A stretch of 64,000 nucleotides of DNA, taken from NCBI RefSeq assembly GCF_030272615.1, contig NC_081408.1, positions 770,437,336 to 770,501,335 on the forward strand, written 5' to 3'. The translations under genes and the position numbers were made by a program. The stretch is from Cryptomeria japonica. Taxonomy: Eukaryota > Streptophyta > Pinopsida > Cupressales > Cupressaceae. Shown in pieces: positions 19,431 to 30,625 of this stretch. A model generated the notes under the pieces. It did no database searches. It worked only from the letters and a program-made list of their open reading frames with translations, and was not told the origin of the DNA. Position 1 is the stretch's first letter. Each line of letters begins with the position of its first letter.

Positions 19431-19700
19431 GCGCGTTTTTGCATTTTTTAACTACCCTATTCCTAGCGCATTTATTGCTACCTATTGAGCATTAATGACA
19501 AAACTTGAAATGCGTGAAAGTACGAGGAGGTTTTCTGGTACTTACCGGCTCTCCTGCATCTGCTGGTCTCTGGAATCGGCGAACGCGATCGAATCTATGA
19601 ACGAAGGCCATCGCTGCTAACTGCTGCTGCTCTTTTCTCGCTCTGCACTGTGATCTTGTAAGGGTGTAGATGACAATGAGGATGTCTTTTGCCCGTGGTC

Positions 19701-19710
19701 TATCTTATAG
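19701..19710 (-). promoter_or_regulatory. TATA box of the antisense gene
   Basis: The minus strand reads CTATAAGATA at 19710-19701, about 90 bp upstream of the predicted ATG at 19611. This leaves a plausible 5' untranslated region of about 60 bp, so the antisense gene probably has its own promoter just inside the 3' LTR. Confidence 0.55.
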
Positions 19711-19940
19711 CCTACCCTAGCCTTCGCCCTCATTTCCCGAGTCAGTATTCTTCATCCTGTGACTTTGTCACTTTCTTCGATCAACCCATTCTAGCCTTTC
19801 TTTCTTATCGAGAGATTGTCTGCACTCTTTTCAGACATTTTCATCCAATCTCTTGAGGGGGCATATCATTCCCATTCTGGGGCAACTCTGTATCAGTTCA
19901 TCTTATCTTCTTTGAAACAACGCGACAAGCCGCATTGTCT

Positions 19941-19955
19941 CAAAGAGGGGCAAAA
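19941..19955 (+). other. Polypurine tract of TAT-1
   Basis: CAAAGAGGGGCAAAA immediately precedes the 3' LTR. The same AGAGGGGCAAAA precedes the TAT-B LTR. This is the expected primer site for plus-strand DNA synthesis. Confidence 0.85.
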
Positions 19956-20727
19956 TGTAGACACTCAAAATTGTCATGTCTAATTAAATAAATATTTTAT
20001 TTATTTAATTATCTAAGCCTAATTCTTCTATTGATTAAATAAATTTTTATTTATTTAATTAATTCATTTATCCTCTTCTAGCCTTATTTCTCATTTAAAT
20101 AAATACATTTATTTATTTAAATTATCCCTTTCCTAAATTAAATAAATATTTTATTTATTTAATTATCCCATTTCCTCTATTAATTAAATAAATCTTTATT
20201 TATTTAATTAATTCATTATCTTTTTTTACACATGACACATGTCATTCATCTCTTAATTCCTACACTACCTACCTCTTTCATTATTTTGGTATTTCTTTTA
20301 CCTACCCTCTAATCCTAGCCGACCTCTCTTTTTACACCTCTCAATCTTAACCCTCCATTTCTTATTGTGTCTTCTATTTAAGAAGATGCTTCCTTCATTG
20401 TCAAACCCTAATGATTGATTTTGGAGTACTTGGCTACACTACGATCCCACTTGCAACCACATTCCGTTCTTTGTTGAGCTCTTGTGCATATAAAAATCTG
20501 AGAGCAAATATATCAAGCAAGATCAATGGAGATAGGAAGAATGGAGATCAAAACCCTATTGGACATGTGATGGTATTATCTTTGTGATTTTGAGTTATTT
20601 GCATTGTCTTAGGTAATCTTCATATGTTATGGTGGATCTTTGTTCATTGTTAGGCTAGGGTTTGGTGGTTCAATTCATTATAGCCTTTCAATTTTGTTAT
20701 TATTGTTATCCATTTTCACCATAAACA
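19956..20727 (+). repeat. 3' LTR of TAT-1 (772 bp)
   Basis: It starts TGTAGACACTC and ends CCATAAACA, followed by the CCTAT duplication. It contains the 154-bp unit missing from the 5' LTR, lying between two copies of the AT-rich palindrome at about 19982 and 20136. Confidence 0.95.
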
Positions 20728-20732
20728 CCTAT

Positions 20733-21385
20733 TAATCAGGTAGCAAGTAGTGGCAACAACTTCAGCCCAAAACTTTTATGCTAGACTAACACCACTCAAC
20801 ATACTCCTAGCCTTCTCCATCAATGTCCTATTCATTCTTTCTACAACTCCATTATGTTGTGGAGAATATAGAGTTGTCTGTTGTCCGTTAATGCCACAGT
20901 CTTTAAATAATCTATCAAAATCATTAGAGCAAACTTCACCACCATTATCAATCCTCAAACATTTTATTTTATTTCCAGTTTACAACTCAACCATTGTTTT
21001 AAATTCTTCAAATAGACTAAAAACTTTATATTTACTCTTTAAAAAATATATTCATGCCCTTCTACTAAAATCATCAATAAACGAAGCATAATATATGATT
21101 TTTCCAATGTAAGGAACATCTATAGGACCAAACACATCATATGAATAAGATCCAAAACACCACAAGATTTATAACAACTCAAGTAAAACTGAACATGGTT
21201 TTGTTTTCCATAAATGCAATGTGATTTTGTTTTCAATAAATGCAATGCTCACAAAAATCAAAGTCAATATTACAATCATTCAAACTTGCAACAAGGTTTT
21301 TCATTTTTGAAAATCCTTAGACCCTTTTATCCAATGTGGCCAAGTATTTGATGCCATAACAAAGTCTTCTATGCAAGAACTTTGC
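20733..21385 (-). pseudogene. COP-A integrase core (copia)
   Basis: The minus strand reads IIYYASFIDDFSRR (D of the DDE triad), then CLRIDNGGEVCSNDF (D) and SPQHNGVVERMNRTLMEKAR (E), in broken frames with stops after RR and at VEL. Reading runs on to CYLIN at the TAT-1 junction and resumes at 4749. It is clearly non-functional. Confidence 0.85.
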
Positions 21386-22055
21386 TTAAGAAGAAAGAGC
21401 ACCCTTGGGTTCCCAAAAACCATGTCCATCCACTGTAGGTGAAACCCTCGAATCTTTCGATGAAGTATCCATAGATTTATTTTTTACAGAAGTGTTATTA
21501 CACTCAATAGTGTATGCCTCTAGCTTATACAACGTGTCAAATCTAACACCTCTAGCAATCACCATAGCACCCTTAATTATTTTACATCCTGCTTCATAAA
21601 AGACTACCTGCACACCCACATCTATCAGTTTGCTCTTATATAATAAATTTTGTTTTAATCTAGGGATATGCAACACACCACCAATTCTTTTTATTCTACC
21701 ATTGGGAAACTTGATCCTAAATTTATCATGACCAACTATATCTAAATGTGAATCATCACTCTAGTACACCTTACCTCCATTAAATACTTCAAATTTAGAA
21801 AACCAATCTTTATTGAAAGTCATATGAAAAGATGCACCTGATTCGATTAACCATGGAGCATTACCTAAACGAGTAACCATAGTTGAAATGAATGCATCAC
21901 CATCTTTATTCTTAGACTTAGAATCAGAATCACACTTCTCTTTCATCTTCTTTTCTTCTTTGCAGTCCTTATAGATGTGTCCTGGTTTACTGCAATTTTA
22001 GCAAATGACTTTGTGGTGCAGAGAACCTTCCACTACACCTCTATTTCAAGCACAT
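21386..22055 (-). pseudogene. COP-A zinc knuckle, protease and GAG-pre-integrase region
   Basis: The minus strand reads a CX2CX4HX4C knuckle at about 22005-21960 (C, stop, NCSKPGHIYKDC, so one internal residue is replaced by a stop). The protease motif is WLIESGASFHMTF at about 21850, with E where the catalytic D of DSGAS is expected. The pre-integrase stretch is MLHIPRLKQNLLYKSKLIDVG. The missing catalytic Asp and the stops show decay. Confidence 0.75.
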
Positions 22056-22057
22056 TG

Positions 22058-22906
22058 TGGTGTCTACATGTTCATTTGTGATGTAATAATGGGTTAGATA
22101 AATGATCACCCTTGATGTAATTGAATGCCTATTTGTATGGTCAGTAATCTCTTAGGTGAGCATATAAACCTAGAGGTCTATTAGGCCATGAAGGCTTGGA
22201 ATTTGGATTTTCAATGTTGGTGTGTGTAGGATGTTTCATTAGGTGTTTGGAGTCTAAAATTGAAAAATAATGAACTTGGATGTGTTTTAATAACCAATGT
22301 TGTCCTAAGCTGCAAAATGTTACATTTGTTGTCAATCAACTTTTCAAAGTTGCCGGTAGGATGCTAACTACTTCTCCAACGGTCCTAACTATTCAAAAGT
22401 TGGTTATGGACATTGGAAAAGGTTTATATATGCTTGGACAACCGTGGGAAAGATAGAGTAGAAAGTTTTTTAAAGTTTGGTGGAGAAAGTGAATAGAACA
22501 AGTTTGATTTTGCCATAACAAGTGATATTTTTCCGTACTATTTGTACAGGGTGTGAGATCTACTGATGAATTTTTTATTTGATTAGAAAGAGCCCTGAGA
22601 TACCCTTCCAATGCATTTAGTCTAACCTCTTGAAGTGAATTTTAGTGGAAGTTATAAGTGTTTCACCCTTTGTAGGTTTGAACCCTCTATTTTGAAGGGT
22701 TACAATGCAAATGGGACCCTAACGTGCAATCTACTCATTGGGATCCAGTGGCCATTGGTAGAATGCAAGTTAGGGGGCATTTATTTTGAGATTCCAGAGG
22801 GGCGAGGTTAGAGGAGTTGGTTGGTAACCTTATCACCAAGCCCTAGTCTAAATTGTTTGAGGCTTTATATTAGATTAGATGAGTTTCATTGAGCATACTA
22901 TGAGCC
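22058..22906. other. Unclassified insertion in COP-A gag, left part
   Basis: COP-A gag coding stops near 31134 and resumes near 22055. The intervening non-COP-H sequence (here plus 30626-31133, about 1.36 kb together) has no ORF, no clear terminal repeats and no similarity to the other elements that I can see. It could be a solo LTR or a non-autonomous element. Both edges are uncertain by about 10 bp. Confidence 0.35.
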
Positions 22907-24474
22907 TATTAGTTTAATGAGAGGGGGGGGGGGGGGGGGTGAATCAGATACACTCACAATTCAAACTCTTAATCAAATTCAACCTTGGTAGAACTTACTT
23001 GATATGCAACTATGACTGTAAATCATTCAAACTCATAAACTGATAAACTTGAAACATCAAAACACATTTAACACCGGATTTAACATGGAAACCCAAATAA
23101 GGAAAAACCATTGTGGGATTTTGGACCCACAAAGAAAATATACTCTTCTAGAGTATGCTCGGTTAAAAACCAATCCTGTTAAAGATTACATAAACACATT
23201 GCTAGATGTGACCCGGTCAAGGGATTTCCTTCAGATCTATCAGAATCTTGCACTTTGTTAGAAGTGCCTTTGTCAAAGGATTTTAAACACTCATTCAGAA
23301 TGTTACCTTGCTAGAGGATTTACAAATAAGACTGTTAGGTCCACTCGGTTAAGATATTTCTTGTCACTTACAAAAATAAATAACAGTAATAAAATATATC
23401 TGCAACTTCACATCTGAAATGTTAAAGTAGACTCTATGTGCTCAAAATCATCTTGTCAAAAGACTTATCTTCCTCCTTGCTGGGCTTCTCAATCTGTTCT
23501 TCAATCAGATCTTCAATCTTCTGTACTCAGTAATCACTTCAGCAACATCACTGTTCTTCTATTTGCCCGCATACTTTGTTCATCAACTTTTCCTTATTTA
23601 TAAGCAATTCCTAACCGCTTAATCTCCTTAATCACATTTCCCATTATTAATCTTAGCCATCAGATCTTCAAACTTGAATAGGTTCATTGAATCCTTCGAA
23701 CTGAAAAATGTTTTATCTTGCCTTGGAACTTGTATTCCTTCCTTGGTACTTGTGCTTGGTTGTGACCGTTCAATCTGTGTTGTAGATCTAACTCTTGAAT
23801 TTTCATTACCATTGATCCTTAACAAACTTCTTGCATGATATTCCAATCTTCTACAAATGTCCAGCTCATTGGAATCCTTCATTTAATAATGTATTTATTC
23901 ATCTAATGTGTTCTGTTACTGTTCGGTTGATACTCAATTAATTCTGAACTTTACTCGGTAGACATTCTATATTTGTCTCGGTTACTATCTCGGTAGGTTT
24001 GCTTACTGATGACACTCGATAACTTCTTTCCTCTTTAACCGACAATGATAACCTTGGAGTTTATCGACTGGCTCCTTGCTCGGTAAAATAGGACAGTATC
24101 AAACCTTTACTCATCTATTGCATGAAATATTTTCTCCTTCTTATTCGGTCTTCGAATACACATATATAGGATATCAAAACAATCAAAATAATATAATCTC
24201 ATCGCTGTCTAACTCGGTAATAGTTGCCCATTGAATAACTTATTACTCCCCTTCATTTTCACATTCTTTCTGTGTCACTTACCGACATCTTTATACTCAT
24301 CAAAACATACTCTTTAAGATATGGCAACATCATACTGAATCAGAAAATCAATTGCTTGACATCAATGACAAAATAATATTATTAAGACAGTAATCATCCT
24401 TTATCAATTATATCATCAATCTCCAACAACCTTCTCAATATCCTCATACCAACAAACCTATTGTAATACCAACA
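22907..24474 (-). repeat. 3' LTR of COP-H
   Basis: On the minus strand it runs from TGTTGGTATTACAATAGG (24474) to CTCATTAAACTAATA (22907). It contains a homopolymer of 17 G (22923-22939, C on the element strand), where the other LTR has GGGGAGGGGGG. The conserved plant copia module TGGTTTTTCC...TTTGGGTTTCCA is present. TATA-like TTATAAATAAGG lies near 23600. Confidence 0.9.
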
Positions 24475-24486
24475 ATCTCCCCCTTT
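24475..24486 (-). other. Polypurine tract of COP-H
   Basis: The minus strand reads AAAGGGGGAGAT directly before the TGTTGG start of the 3' LTR. COP-D has the identical tract at 41322-41333. Confidence 0.85.
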
Positions 24487-24857
24487 GGCATTGATGGCAA
24501 TACCAACTTGATTTATTCCAATTGATTCGGATTGATGTAATTCTTCTCCTATTATCCTTGAGCTGTAAACTTCTCCTTTAATTTTCTTCCCCTGTCATTA
24601 GTCTTCTCCCATTAGTCTTCTCCCCCTTTGACAACAATGCCAAAAGTAAAACTAATCCATGATTACTTTCCCTGTGAAGTAAATTCCTTGTTGTTAAAAC
24701 ATATACAAATGTATCATCTTAGTCTCAGTCAGAGCATCTTGTCTTCATTCACTATTTCCTGCACAACTTTAGAAAACATCCTAAAGTGTGTAAATCAACA
24801 TCAGCTCACAAATAATATTCTGTAGAGTCACAGAATTGATGCTTTCACCGAACTCTG

Positions 24858-25600
24858 TCAGTGAGTACTAAATAGGGGTAGGACCCCTAACTTACTTCTG
24901 AGATACTCAAAAGTATCCCTTGGCAGTGGGTTTGTGAAGATGTCTGCTATTTGTTCCTTTGTGCTAACATACTCCAACACAACTTTCTTTTCTTGAACTT
25001 CTTCTCTTAGATAATGATACTTAATAGAGATATGCTTTGTCTTAGAGTGCATTACCGGATTCTTTGAAATGTTAATATCACTAGTATTATCACAAAATAT
25101 AGTTACTAGCTTGGTAACTATCTCATTCATACCTTCTAACAATTGTTTGATCAATGCTATATTGGTACAATTCAATGTTGCAGCGACATATTCAACTTTA
25201 GTTGTTGACTGTGAAATGCATCCTTGTTTCTTGCTAAGCCAACTCACTAGTCTTTCTCCCAAAAAGAAAGCTCCACCACTTGTGTTTTTCTTGTCATCAA
25301 TATTTCTTGCCCAATCAACATCAGTATAGACTTTTAAGTCAAGACCATTCCTTTTTTTATATAGTAAACCATAATCTTTAGTGCCTCTCAAGTATCTGAA
25401 AATTCTCTTGATTGCTATCATATGGGTTTCTTTGGGATCTGCAGAGAATCTTGTAGCTATACCTACTGCATGTGCTATATCAGGCCTGCTGTGAACTACA
25501 TATTGCAACTTTCCAATCATAGATCAGTAAAGTGTCTCATCAACAGATGCAGATTCATCATTCTTTGATAGTTTGCAATTAGTAGTCATAGGAGTACTTA
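24858..25600 (-). pseudogene. COP-H RNase H and Pol C-terminus
   Basis: The minus strand reads SMIGKLQYVVHSRPDIAHAV, RIFRYLRGTKDYGLLY, then RNase H with VYTDVDWA (D), QSTTKVEYVA (E), IFCDNTSDI (D) and HIKYHYLRE-like sequence, ending GVLPLFSTH. This is the usual end of a copia polyprotein. A stop separates it from the RT segment (TLY, stop, SMIGK at about 25520). Confidence 0.9.
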
Positions 25601-25630
25601 CAGGTTTAGAATCCTCCATTCCAAATTTCT

Positions 25631-26827
25631 TCAAATTTCCTTTATATACTTGGATTGAGTAATGAAAATCCAATTTTGCATTTGTAGTATTTGTAAACCT
25701 ATAAAATACTTTATTTCACTGATTAATGACATCTCAAATTCTTTGCACATTTCATTTCCAAAGTTCTCGCATAAAGAATCATTTCCACAAAAAATAATAT
25801 CATCAACAAATATGGCTGAAATCAATATTCCATTCTCCTTATCATTCTTCATATACATGTTGCTGTTTTCACTAGTTCTCATAAATCCAATCTTTATTAA
25901 GTAAGAGTGCAACCTTTCATACCATGCTCTAGGTGCTTGCTTTAGGCCATATAAAGCTTTGTTCAACTTACATACCCGATCTTTATTCTTCTCTTCAATA
26001 AATCCTTCAAGCTGTTCAATATAAACTTCTTCTTCTAGTATACCATTCAAAAATGCAGATTTAACATCCATTTGATATACCTTCAAATTTTTGTAAGCAA
26101 CATATGCCAACAATGTTCTTACTTCCTCAAGTCTTGCCACAGGTGCAAAAGTCTCACCATAGTCTATTCCTTCTTCTTGGGCATAACCTTTGCAAACTAA
26201 TCTTGCTTTATTCCGAATGACCTCACCTTTTTCATTTAGCTTATTTTTGAAAATCCACTTTGTACCGATTACATTTTTCTCTTTTGGTCTTGGGAGCAAT
26301 GTCCATGTTTCATTTTTCTTGATTTGTTCAATCTCTTCTGTCATAGCATTCACCCAATCTTCATTGCTTAGTGCCTCTTTTACTATCCTCAGTTCAAACT
26401 CGGATATCAGACATGTGTTCTGTCTCAGTTTGTTCCTTGTCATCACTAGATCATCCTTATCTCCTATAATCTGACTTGATGCATGATTTCTTTTGACATA
26501 TTTTGCTAATATAGGCTCGGTAGGCTCTGTATGATCTTCTTCATCACTTGGTAAATGAGTATTTTCTTCATTTTCTTCATCAGCTTTCTCGGTAAGACTT
26601 CTCGGTTGTACATATACAAACTCTTCATAATCTTCTGGTTCTTTGGAATTTCCTTCATCATTCCTTTCTGCAAATTCATCAATTTTCACATTTGCACTTT
26701 CCACTATTTTATTTGATGATTTGATCAAAAATTTAAATGCTTTACCCCTAGAGGAATAACCAAGAAATGTTCCTTCCTCACTTTTTTGATCAAATATTTT
26801 AAAATAACATCTTTGTGAACATAACAT
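25631..26827 (-). pseudogene. COP-H reverse transcriptase (copia)
   Basis: A 398-codon open stretch. It begins in the integrase tail ([20 protein letters not shown]), continues through an acidic linker and enters RT at [14 protein letters not shown] motifs are [52 protein letters not shown] and FVDDIIF, the catalytic Asp pair. It ends at a stop after KYIKEI. Frame relative to integrase is shifted near 26820, where CAAATATTTTAAAATAAC occurs twice, 44 bp apart. Confidence 0.92.
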
Positions 26828-27690
26828 CTACTTCCAAATATTTTAAAATAACTTACATTTGGTTTCTTGTCATACCAGATTTCATACAGTGTCTTCATAG
26901 TTCCTTTCTTCAGTTGTACTCGGTTCAGGGTGTAAACTGCAGTGCTTATTGCTTCTCTCCAAAATGTTTGAGGTACTCTCTTTTCTATCATCAATGTTCT
27001 GGCACAATCTACAATTGATCTATTTCTTCTTTCATCTATCCCATTTTGCTGTGGTGTTCTCGGTGCAAACACTTGTCTCTTTATACCATGATCATTGCAA
27101 AATAAGTTAAATTCATCTGAAATGAACTCTCCTCCTCTATCAGATCTTAGACATTTCAACTATCTCCCTGTTTCATTTTCAACTCTTGCCTTATACCATT
27201 TGAACATTTGAAAGGCTTCTGATTTCTCTTTTAAAAACATAACTGCCATCATCCTTGAGTAATCATCCACAAATAATATGAAGTATTTATCACCATAATA
27301 ACTTTGAACTTTCATAAAACCACAAAGATCAGTGTGCACAAGATGTAAAATTCCTTTAGAAGTGTAAGACTTACTTGTAAAGCTTGATTTTGTCATCTTA
27401 CCCATCTGGCATCCTTGGTATATTGCACTCTCAGGTTTTTCCAAGCTCGGTAGACCTCTTACTCGGTGCTTCTTACTTATTTTGATCTGGTTATCAAAAT
27501 TTACATGACAAAACCTTTTATGCCATAACTAGATATCTTCTATTTTTGCATACAGACAATTGTTCAGAATTGAGTCAAGATGAAATGTATTACCTCTTGT
27601 TTGAGTTCTGATAGCAGCCAACTTTCCATGTTTGTCATGAACTTTGACAATTCCTTTCTAAAATTCTATTCGGTATCCTGCATTGTTTAG
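26725..27690 (-). pseudogene. COP-H integrase
   Basis: The minus strand reads the zinc-finger part (LWHKRFCHVNFDNQ, YQGCQMGKMTKSSF), then the core with LVHTDLCG (D), DDYSRM, CLRSDRGGEFISDEF (D) and TPQQNGIDERRNRSI (E), and the tail TFWREAISTAVYTLNR and [13 protein letters not shown]. Stops occur at EDI-stop-LWHKR and ENETGR-stop-LKCL. The usual ERMNR here reads ERRNR. Confidence 0.88.
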
Positions 27691-29040
27691 CTATGCTACA
27701 CTCAACAAATTGTATTTCAAACCTTCAACCCAATATACATCATCACATTTAGCATTGTGAAGAAGTGTGATAGAACCTTTACCTTTTACCGGACATGGTG
27801 CATCATTACCAAATCTTACATAACCTCCATCATAATCTTCTAATTTAACAAACTTGTGTTTATCACCTGTCATGTGATGTGAGCATCCACTATCTTCATA
27901 CCTTTCTTCATTTGATCCATCTTTGATAGCCACATATACAACTTCCTCTGTCTCAGTCCCATCAGATTTATCATCATTGGATTCCTCATCAGCTACTAGG
28001 CATGTCTTTCTATCTCTCCTTCTCAAGTCTCGGTGCCCTCTGTATTGGTTGTCTTTCTGTCTATCATCTTGGTATTCTCTCTTTTCACTAGATTCTTTGT
28101 CAGGACAGTTAGAAGCCATATGTCCAATTTTATCACAGTTAAAACATTTTAAAGGTAGCTTTCCTTTATACTTACCTTTGCCTCTCGGTAACCTTCTGGC
28201 CAATAATGCTTCAAACTCTTCTTGCTTTCTGATTTCCTCACATAGTTTGTGTACTTCTTCCATGTTTTTGTGAAATCTCTCACTTGCTCCACTATGATTT
28301 CCTTTAGCATACTTATACATTCTATCAATGTAATCATTAGATTCACCAAGATGAAAAGAACTGAATGCAAATTCAACTTTGTTTACCGAAGACCCACTAT
28401 TATCAAAATTACTTAACTTAAAAGCATGTAGCTTACCGATAGTAGCATCCAGAGAGACTGGCATGTTTGGTATAGACCTTAATTCATTAATTGCAGAGAA
28501 TCAAATGACATAAGCAGATAGAAGTGTTCTCAGAAACTTACTTGTTACATCCTTTTCATCAATAGTTCCTCTTGCTCCTTTGATTTGATTGACAGTTTCC
28601 TTTAACCTTGTACTATATTGGATTATGTTCTGACATTCATTCATTCTCATGGATTCAAGTTATCCTCTTAGACTGTCTACTTTTTCTCTTTGAACATGGT
28701 CATCACCGCCATACACAGATATAAGCTTATTCCACATAGCTTTGGCATCATTACAACCTTCTAGATCATTAAACTCTGAGTCGGTCAATGATGATGTTAT
28801 TTCAATCATTGCTTGAATATGTTCTTTCTTTGCCTTTATTTCTTCCATTGTCATAGGGTAGGTGCTAGGTGCAGTGTAATCATTCTCCAGATAATATGTT
28901 GCATATTCTCCAATTCCTAATAAGTGCAGCTTCATCCTTTTCTACCATTTGGAGAAACTTGACTTGTTCAACTTTGGTGCATCCCTTTTATACATCTTCA
29001 GATCTTGCCTCAAGTTCCTTTAAACTTTTCTTTCGGAGTT
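27691..29040 (-). pseudogene. COP-H Gag and protease
   Basis: The minus strand starts near NKSSFSKW, with stops, then MKLHLLGIGEY, Gag with AMWNKLISVYGGDDHVQREK, and a long open stretch (28464-27691) with the zinc knuckle CFNCDKIGHMASNC. The protease motif is YEDSGCSHHMTGDKHKF (catalytic D in DSG), followed by the region ending YNLLSVA. In-frame stops follow DSLRG and AYVI. Confidence 0.85.
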
Positions 29041-29043
29041 CTA

Positions 29044-29055
29044 GCTCTGATACCA
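29044..29055 (-). other. Primer binding site of COP-H
   Basis: The minus strand reads TGGTATCAGAGC, two bases after the 5' LTR. This is the common plant copia site complementary to initiator methionine tRNA. Confidence 0.9.
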
Positions 29056-29057
29056 AT

Positions 29058-30620
29058 TATTAGTTTAATGAGAAGGGGAGGGGGGGTGAATCAGATACAC
29101 TCACAATTCAAACTCTTAATCAGATTCAACCTCGGTAGAACTTACTTGATATGCAACTATGACTGTAAATCATTCAAACTCATAAACTGATAAACTTGAA
29201 ACATCAAAACACATTTAACACCAGATTTAACGTGGAAACCCAAATAGGGAAAAACCACTGTGGGATTTCGGACCCACAAAAAAAATATACTCTTCTAGAG
29301 TATGCTTGGTTAAAAGCCAATCCTGTTAAAAGTTACATAAACACATTGCTAGATGTGACCCAGTCAAGGGATTTCCCTCAGATCTATCAAAATCTTGCAC
29401 TTTGTTAGAAGTGACCTTGTCAAAGGATTTCAAACACTCATTCAGAATGTTACCTTGCTAGAGGATTTACAAATAAGACTATTAGGTCCACTCAGTTAAG
29501 AGATTTCCTGTCACTTACAAAAATAAATAACAGTAATAAAATATATCTGCAACTTCACATCTGAAATGTTAAAGCAGACTCTATGTGCTCAAAATCATCT
29601 TGTCATAAGACTTATCTTCCTCCTTGCTGGGCTTCTCAATCTGTTCTTCAATCAGATCTTCAATCTTCTATACTTGGTAATCACTTCAGCAGCATCACTG
29701 TTCTTCTGTTTGCCCACATACGTTGTTCATCAACTTTTCCTTATTATAAGCAATTCCTAACCGCTTAATCTCCTTAATCACATTTCCCATTATTAATCTT
29801 AGCCATCAGATCTTCAAACTTGACTAGGTTCATTGAATCCTTCGAACTGAAAAATGTTTTATCTTGCCTTGGAACTTGTATTCCTTCCTTGGTACTTGTG
29901 CTTGGTTGTGACCGTTCAATCTATGTTGTAGATCTAACTCTTGAATTTTCATTACCATTGATCCTTAAAAAACTTCTTGCATGATATTCCAATCTTCTAC
30001 AAATGTCCAGCTCATTGGAATCCTTCATTTAATAATGTATTTATTCATCTAATGTGTTCTGTTACTACTTGGTTGATACTCAATTAATTCTGAACTTTAC
30101 TCGGTAGACATTCTATATTTGTCTCGGTTACTGTCTCGGTAGGTTTGCTTGCTGATGACACTCGATAACTTCTTTCCTCTTTAACCGGCATCAATAACCT
30201 TGGAGTTTATCGACTGGCTCCTTGCTCAGTAAAATAGAACAGTATCAAACCTTTACTCATCTATTGCATGAAATCTTTTCTCCTTCTTATTTATTCTTTG
30301 AATACACATATATAGGATATCAAAACAATCAAAATAACATAATCTCATCACTATCTAACTCGGTAACAGTTGCCCATTGAATAACTTATTACTACCCTTC
30401 ATTTTCACATTCTTTCTGTGTCACTTACCAACATCTTTATACTCATCAAAACATACTCTTTAAGATATGGCAACATCATACTGAATCAAAAAATCAATTG
30501 CTTGACATCAATGATAAAATAATATTATTAAGACAGTAATCATCCTTTATCAATTATATCATCAATCTCCAACAACCTTCTCAATATCCTCATACCAACA
30601 AACCTATTGTAATGCCAACA
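29058..30620 (-). repeat. 5' LTR of COP-H
   Basis: 1563 bp, matching 22907-24474 closely. The TATA-like TTATAAATAAGG of the other LTR is TTATAATAAGG here (near 29745), a one-base loss in what should be the active promoter copy. Confidence 0.9.
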
Positions 30621-30625
30621 GAGAC

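Larger units (their letters stand above)
16822..19611 (-). pseudogene. Antisense plant-mobile-domain (PMD) gene of TAT-1, two exons, four in-frame stops
   Basis: Exon 1 (19611-19546) starts at ATG in a good context (GCGATGGCC) and encodes 22 residues ending AGEP. The donor is CCG/GTAAGT (19545-19540). The acceptor TTGACTGCAG/GAG puts exon 2 at 18798-16822, in phase 0. Exon 2 encodes a plant mobile domain: ERWHSETCTFHLPMGEMTVT, LEDVYRILHIPIDG, then WRPYLGCEEW and RQFGRIQRMPRGSG, followed by a charged, glycine/arginine-rich and QVQ-repeat tail with a short coiled coil (ELREICQGQADEIAELERER) and a proline-rich end. Stops are TAG at 18726-18724, 18063-18061 and 17433-17431 and TGA at 17193-17191, each in otherwise continuous frame. 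PMD proteins include Arabidopsis MAIN and MAIL1, involved in silencing, and the domain is known in plant transposons. Splicing is predicted, not shown. Confidence 0.8.
4755..20727 (+). mobile_element. TAT-1: near-complete Tat-lineage Ty3/gypsy LTR retrotransposon with an antisense PMD gene
   Basis: The element is 15,973 bp, with TG...CA LTRs, a perfect 5-bp target duplication, a primer binding site at 5376, a 2.2-kb leader holding two motif arrays, gag-pol (7590-15098), a structured block (15187-15335), an antisense spliced gene (19611-16822) and a polypurine tract (19941-19955). The second, integrase-proximal RNase H marks the Tat lineage. Aligned by eye, the LTRs differ by three substitutions plus one 154-bp indel, so insertion is recent. 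Each of the two genes is broken only by stops that look like C-to-T changes. Confidence 0.95.
22907..30620 (-). mobile_element. COP-H: minus-strand Ty1/copia retrotransposon
   Basis: The element is 7,714 bp with two LTRs (1568 and 1563 bp), an initiator-Met-type primer binding site (29055-29044), gag-protease-integrase-RT-RNase H in copia order and a polypurine tract (24486-24475). Flanks GAGCC (22902-22906) and GAGAC (30621-30625) fit a 5-bp target duplication with one change. The ORF has several stops and at least one frameshift. LTR differences are few and mostly transitions, so it is of intermediate age. Confidence 0.9.

Noticed and set aside
26791-26852. True tandem duplication in the COP-H integrase tail
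   Set aside because: Only an 18-bp string (CAAATATTTTAAAATAAC) recurs at 44-bp distance. The bases between are not duplicated, so it is noted only as the likely cause of the frameshift.
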